Of a stretch of 64,000 bases of DNA, positions 58,603 through 64,000 are shown piece after piece. Position numbers and translations under genes: made by a program. The notes beneath the pieces are model-generated. The model worked only from the letters and a program-made list of their open reading frames with translations, had not been told where the DNA came from and searched no databases. The stretch is from assembly GCA_016946835.1 (NCBI GenBank), contig JACVTC010000211.1, forward strand, positions 124,001 through 188,000. The letters are read 5' to 3'. Position 1 is the first letter of the stretch. Each line of letters begins with the position of its first letter. Origin of the DNA: Neocallimastix lanati (nom. inval.) (lineage: Eukaryota; Neocallimastigomycota; Neocallimastigomycetes; Neocallimastigales; Neocallimastigaceae).

Positions 58603-59100
58603 TTACCAACGTTTACCGTATCTTGATTGGCATCCAGAATCACAGTATGCACTGGATTTACCACAATATCCATATTTACTGCAACAATAATTACGTTTAC
58701 ACATGTATATTCCATCCTTCTTAGAGCCACACTTATCACTAGACAATATAGTTGGAATACTTTGTTTTTTTGAGGTAATTTTTGTTTTTTTCTGTTTATT
58801 TTCCATTTCCCTTCTCATGTCGTCATAAATAGGATTAATTTCTATATTCTTTCTCATTTCATCATAGATAGGGTTTTCTTCCATTTCCCTCCTCATGTCA
58901 TCATAGATTGGATTGTTTTCTAAGTCCTTTCTCATGTCATCAAAAATTTTTAAATTAAAGTCATTATCCCAACGTGATCTTTTAGTTAACTCAGTTTCGT
59001 GTTCTTCATTAAAATTACTTTCATCATTAGATGGTAAATTGATACAATATATTGTATTAATAGATAATAGAAATGAAAATAAAAACTTTAGAAAATTCAT
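58603..59100 (-). CDS. Secreted hevein-type chitin-binding protein with Tyr/Met repeats
   Basis: 165 codons. A signal peptide (residues 1 to about 19, LKFLFSFLLSINTIYC) is followed by an acidic propeptide-like stretch ending in the dibasic site KR (40-41). About four repeats of a roughly 15-residue unit (NPIYDDMRREMEE type, 52-101), a Lys/Thr linker and a C-terminal ChtBD1 domain (124-157) follow, with CGSKKDGIYMC, NYCCSKYGYCG and SAYCDSGC. It has seven of the usual eight cysteines, with the last missing. Family knowledge: such domains bind chitin and are common in fungal wall and secreted proteins. The repeats could be cleaved peptides or a coiled stalk. Best evidence here for a fungal host. 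Confidence 0.8.
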   Translation of the reverse strand: MNFLKFLFSFLLSINTIYCINLPSNDESNFNEEHETELTKRSRWDNDFNLKIFDDMRKDLENNPIYDDMRREMEENPIYDEMRKNIEINPIYDDMRREMENKQKKTKITSKKQSIPTILSSDKCGSKKDGIYMCKRNYCCSKYGYCGKSSAYCDSGCQSRYGKRW

Positions 59101-61099
59101 TTTTATTAAAAATTTTTTAAATACTTTTATTACTTTTTTGATTAATAAAAATTTTATTTTAATTATTTTTATTACATCAGAGTACGTATTACATCAGAGT
59201 CATTTAAATTTTATAAAAAGAAGTTATATACTCAAACCAATTTATTATTTTTTATTATATTTGAATATAAGTAATTATTTAAAAGACATATTTTTAAAAT
59301 CAAAAAAAAAAAATAAAAATAAATGATTTATTCATAAATAATTATTAAACAGTGCTATTATTTTAATGAATATATACATTACAAAAATATTACATTGGGA
59401 ATCGTTATTATTATTACTTTATAATTTTTTTATTCTAAATAAATATAATATTTTATTCTATAACGTTTAAGCATAATAAATAAAGATATTTATTACATGC
59501 AAAAAAACAGCTCCAAAAATATTACTTAAATAAGTATTTAATAGTAATTACATAAAACAGTATTATTTACATTAGGGTTAGGTTTGGTTTAATAGTTTTA
59601 TTCTTTATTTTTTTCTCTTATAAAAAATAATTTAATAATTTTTAAATAAATAATTTTTATAATAATTTTTATTATTATTTTTATTACTAATTATTAAAGA
59701 ATTAAATTATATTATATATAGTTTTTACTTAGTATAAAATATTATTTTTATTAATTGTATAGTTTTATAAATTTTATTTTATTTATTTACCCTTTTTTTT
59801 AACTCTTTCAACAGTTACCTTTTATTTATTTTACCTTAAATATAAATATATATTTTATTATAAATTTTCTTTTATATTTAACTTATTTTAGATTTTCATA
59901 AATTTTATCTTAGATATAATTAATTAGTATAAACTCCTTTCATAGAAAGTGGACATATTTAGTATGTCCATTTTACTTTTTAATCAAAACTTTAAATACC
60001 TTAATTTATTTTTGATCAAAACTTTAATATCTTTAAATTTATTTCGAATCAAAAACTTTAAATAATTTAATATTATTTAATTTTAATAATTAGTTAAATC
60101 TTTTGAATAATCATACTTAGTTATAATACTTTATAATTTAGATTTTTAGCTATTTCTTATAATAATTATACTTAGTAATTATTTTAATTAATTTTTCTAT
60201 TATAATACATTATTATTGTATTTATTATAATTATCAAATTAATGTAATACTTTGTAAATCTTAAATAAATAAAAGAATTTAAAACTTCCTTAATGTACGT
60301 ATATTGTAGTAAGTGTGTGTATTTATAATTCATATCAATATAATATAAATCGAATAAATACGTACTAAAGCATACGATAATAAAAAGCTAAAATGATTAT
60401 AAAAAATTAAATAATTATTTATTCAATTTTGGTTAGTATTATCGTCAGCTAGGTGAATTTATTAAAATATAAGCGATTAAAACAAATTAATAAAAATTAA
60501 ATTAATAAAAATTAAATTAATAAAAATAAAATTAATAAAAAAATAAGCTTTTAAAAAATATTAATATTTTTTTAAAATTAATAACTCCTAGTTTTAATAT
60601 TTATTAAAAATTTAATTCTATTTTTATTTATTTGTTTCATTTATTTCTAAATTAATTTCTGTACTTTATTTTATTTTTTTTTTTTAATTTAATTATGTTA
60701 AAAATAAAATAATTTTTTTTTAAAAATAATTTATTGAATATATTTATTAGTAAAATCAATTCTGTTAAAATTTCTGTTATTGGTTTGAATAGACTATATA
60801 TATTTTTTTTTTGTAATTTAATATTCTTTTGATAATTAAATAATATTACAAAAAAAAGATTTCGTTATAAAATCTTACATTGCAAAAGTGGAACAGTTTT
60901 TGAGAACAAATTTTTCGTGTCATTAAAAAGTTTTTGTTTTCAAAAAGATTTTCCTTTTGAATTAAATACTTTAGTAATTTATTATTTTTAATAATCAAAA
61001 ATTTTTTGAAAAAAAAACTTATTTTTTTGAAACTTATAAGTTATTTTTTTTTTTTTTTGGGAATTAAGCTCTTTTGTAAAATAAAATTAATTTTTTTAT
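59101..61099. other. 2-kb A+T-rich intergenic region, no gene
   Basis: No coding sequence. Notable points: a hairpin tggacata(tttag)tatgtcca at about 59,950-59,970, an attagggttaggt string at about 59,573 (two telomere-like units only) and short tandem attaataaaaattaa units at about 60,485-60,535. Confidence 0.55.
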
Positions 61100-61822
61100 T
61101 TAATATAAAATATTTAATAATAATAATAATAAGGTAAATAATAAAATAAGATTAATTTTATTATTAATAGTGTTATTAGCAATATCATTATTATTTTCAT
61201 CAATATGTAATGATTTACATTTATTAGACTCTAAAGTAGGAATCATATTTTTTACTACCTTTATTTGATTATAATTTATTTTACTAGTTGTAGTTGAAAT
61301 ACCGTCCAAAGCAGCAATTTGATCCATACTAATTTTTTTGAAAGATTCTAATAATAATTCTGTACACTTTTTAGATGTACAATTTGTCATTATATTTTTT
61401 CCAGTATTAGTAATTGCATAAACAGAATATGGACATAAATTATCATTATTATCCGTGAAACATTGAGAATCTAAAACATTTTTAATATATTCTATCACAA
61501 GAGGTTGAAGATATTCAGCATATAAAGGATTTTTACTACAAGGTGGAAAATATTTTGATTTATCAGTATCATTGTAAAATTTTTGATATTTTTCAGATTT
61601 AATAGTTAAACAAGATTGTTTATAATTACTAATTGACATTTCAGGAAGACATTCATTATATTCAGAATTTTTTTCTTCTTCAATACATTCATTACTTAAA
61701 CTATTATTTAATTGATCTGTATCAATTTTAATATCATTTCTAAAAATATTAGAAAAAATAGAACATTTTACAATAGAAATTTTAAAACTAAATAATATAA
61801 TTAACAACGTAAAATATTTCAT
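61100..61822 (-). CDS. Secreted, probably GPI-anchored Cys-rich protein of unknown function
   Basis: 240 codons. A clear signal peptide (MKYFTLLIILFSFKISIVKC, 1-20), a mature domain with about 11 cysteines (CIEEEKNSEYNEC, FPPCSKN, SQCFTDNNDNLCPYS, NCTSKKCTELLLESFKKI) and a C-terminal hydrophobic tail (INLILLFTLLLLLLNILY) after a polar Asn-rich stretch, the layout of a GPI-anchored surface protein. I do not recognise a named family. A fungal cell-surface protein is the likeliest reading from context. Uninterrupted and with a well-placed ATG. Confidence 0.65.
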   Translation of the reverse strand: MKYFTLLIILFSFKISIVKCSIFSNIFRNDIKIDTDQLNNSLSNECIEEEKNSEYNECLPEMSISNYKQSCLTIKSEKYQKFYNDTDKSKYFPPCSKNPLYAEYLQPLVIEYIKNVLDSQCFTDNNDNLCPYSVYAITNTGKNIMTNCTSKKCTELLLESFKKISMDQIAALDGISTTTSKINYNQIKVVKNMIPTLESNKCKSLHIDENNNDIANNTINNKINLILLFTLLLLLLNILY

Positions 61823-62353
61823 TTTAAATGTTAGCTTTTTAAATGTAAATCTATAATTTAATATTATTAGAAATCTAATTTAATATTTTTATTTTAAATT
61901 TTATAAAATCAGTTTATAAAAACTATAAATTTTTATATATTAATACTTCAAATAATTATATTATATTATATTAATGAATATGTAATAATTTTAAAAATTG
62001 TAAAATTTTTTTATTAAAATCGTTATAAATATAACTTAAATAATATTATGTACACTTTTATATTAAAAATAATAATAATACTAATAATTAATTAGAAATG
62101 ATAGTTTTAGATAAATAATAATTGATATAAAAGTAAATATAATAATAAATTATTTAAATCTTTAAATTTTAAAATAGTATAATTAAAAAGTTTTAAAAAA
62201 TAATATTTTAAATTAAAATATATTATTTTCTAACTATTTATTTCTAATTATTTATTTTTATTTCTTCCTACATTATATTTATTATATATTTTTTATTTGT
62301 TTAATTATAGTTTTAATTTAAAATAGCAAAACGAGTTATGTTAAGTATTTAAA
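61823..62353. other. A+T-rich spacer, no gene
   Basis: Promoter side of the minus-strand gene ending at 61,100 and 3' side of the broken gene beyond. Nothing specific is recognised. Confidence 0.5.
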
Positions 62354-64000
62354 TTAATCTTTTTTTCGGTTTTGATATTTTTTTAAGTAATGCATTATTT
62401 TTTTTTTGTTTTTATTAATAGAACTAAACTTTTTATTAATTTTATTCAAATTAGTTGATTTCTTAACATTTGAATTAACATTAACTGACTTTATTTCATC
62501 ATTGTTTTTATGTAATGATGAATTAGCTTCAAATAATTTTTCAGAAGTGGTAATAATAAAATTAAAATCTTTTAAAGCATTATTAAAAGATTCTGGATTT
62601 TCTTTACCAACTGCTTGAGCTATTTAAGTTTTCTTCCTTCTAAATGTTTGTTAAGTTTGTTCATTGCTTCATTAATTTGTGATTTTTGTTCATCATTCAA
62701 ATAATTCTTTTCATTTAGATAATCTACAACGGCACTCATTTCATAATACATATCACTGAAATTACCAACACCTTTATATATATTTGATATATCTATTGAG
62801 CCATCTTTATTATTTTCTATCGAATCTAAAGTAACATAATCGTCAAATTCAGAAATAGCAGTCAAGAAATTGTTGAATGTTCTATAACTATATTCATCAT
62901 ATGATTCAACATTATCTAATGATTTACTAACTCCACCTAATTTTTCAGATATAGTAGCTATTTTATCAATTTCATCAATATTTCTACTTATAGGACTTTA
63001 ATGCTTGAGCATTTTAGCTTTAATTTTATAACTATCTTTAATTTCCATCAAATCTTCATCAGATGAATTATCAATAATAGAAGATATACCTTCTAATTTA
63101 GAATTAACAGGTTCCTTCAATCGTTCGTTTATATCATTTAAAGTAGGTTCGTAAACAGTTTTACCTCCTCATGTATATTTAACTACATTAGTACCACTTG
63201 AACTTGTGTAACTTCCAAACTTTTCAGTATCCTTTACACTATTAAATTTATCTGGATTTTCATCAACAATACTATTTAATCCATCAGTTAATTTTTTGGT
63301 TTGTGAATATTTAATACATCTTTCAGAAGTTTCATCAATATCAATTGGATTAATATCATTATTACTATGAGAATTAATATTAATTTTATCTTGAGAAATA
63401 GCATAGGATACTAAATCATCATAATTAATTAATAACTCTATAAAATGGTCTAAATCTTCAAAATGTTCTTCTGGATTCTTACATTGTTTAATCTCTGATA
63501 TTTTATCATTAATCGCTGTTTCCAATGTTTTGATATTTTTATGTATTTCTTCATCTAAAAAATCATTTTTGGATACCTTGATTAAAGCTTTAGATTTATC
63601 AGTAAAATGTTTTATATAATTTTTAGAATAATTCATGGTTACTATAAATTTAACAAAATCATCTTCAAATAAACTATCGAGATGGTTTAAATTTATAATA
63701 TTTGTTGATTTAGTTGGAGTTGACAAATCGGTAGAACTAAGATTTTGGATTTCTTCATCATTTGGAGCTATTTCTTTTAATTTATTAAGTAAAGTATTTT
63801 TTAATTTTGTTACAATTTCTGAATTATTAATTGATTCATCATTATAATAATTATCATAATTGTTTACATTATCTATTTCATTTAATTTTTTATATAATTT
63901 TTATAATTTCTTTTTATATCCATCTTTATCATCTTCTTCAATTTCCATATTTTTAATATTTTCACATAATTCATCAATTTCTTCAGTTCTATCTTAATTA
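62354..64000 (-). pseudogene. Broken coiled-coil protein gene, runs off the right edge
   Basis: The minus strand reads in one frame from the edge through several in-frame stops: TAA near 63,900, TGA at 63,169-63,171, TAA at 62,998-63,000 and TAG at 62,620-62,622. It then continues in another frame (AQAVGKENPESFNNALKDFN, ending near 62,354). The content is Asp/Glu/Lys/Asn/Ser-rich helical sequence (LDSLFEDDFVKFIVTMNYSK, NKISEIKQCK-type segments, SAVVDYLNEKNYLNDEQKSQ) with no enzyme motif. It is likely a degenerate gene of unknown function. The largest remaining open pieces are 63,169-63,726 and 62,620-62,865. Confidence 0.55.

Overview
The window is extremely A+T-rich eukaryotic DNA, and most of it is dead or dying LTR retrotransposons. 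The best guess for the host is an anaerobic gut fungus (Neocallimastigomycota). This rests on the very high A+T, Asn-rich proteins, a secreted hevein-type chitin-binding protein and the many copia and gypsy elements. It is an inference: no rRNA or other phylogenetic marker is present.

Layout. 1-34,000 is a graveyard of Ty3/gypsy elements (G1 and G4 are one family on the minus strand; G2 minus; G3 plus, with a chromodomain), nested solo LTRs with 5-bp target duplications, a tRNA-derived SINE, large inverted LTR pairs and an 86-bp perfect fold-back. 34,050-48,255 holds minisatellite arrays. A Ty1/copia element (Copia-A) is inserted in them, and a second one (Copia-B) is nested in the 5' leader of Copia-A. 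Both insertions keep their LTR pairs and target duplications. Three copia-type elements have a primer site complementary to the 5' half of tRNA-Lys(CUU). The leaders of A and B carry tandem hairpins.

48,251-57,707 is different in kind: an intronless cluster of four genes that are hallmarks of nucleocytoplasmic large DNA viruses (NCLDV). They are the C-terminal D5-type SF3 helicase, a near full-length RNA polymerase subunit 2, a family-1 uracil-DNA glycosylase and a three-domain mRNA capping enzyme. Helicase, polymerase, capping enzyme and UDG would together serve cytoplasmic replication and transcription of a large DNA virus. Here the helicase has lost its N-terminus and the capping enzyme is frameshifted, so this looks like an endogenous, decaying fragment of a pox/asfar-like virus in a fungal chromosome.

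57,708-64,000 looks like host sequence again: a GC-rich structured-RNA candidate, a secreted chitin-binding protein, a secreted probably GPI-anchored Cys-rich protein, and a broken coiled-coil gene running off the right edge.
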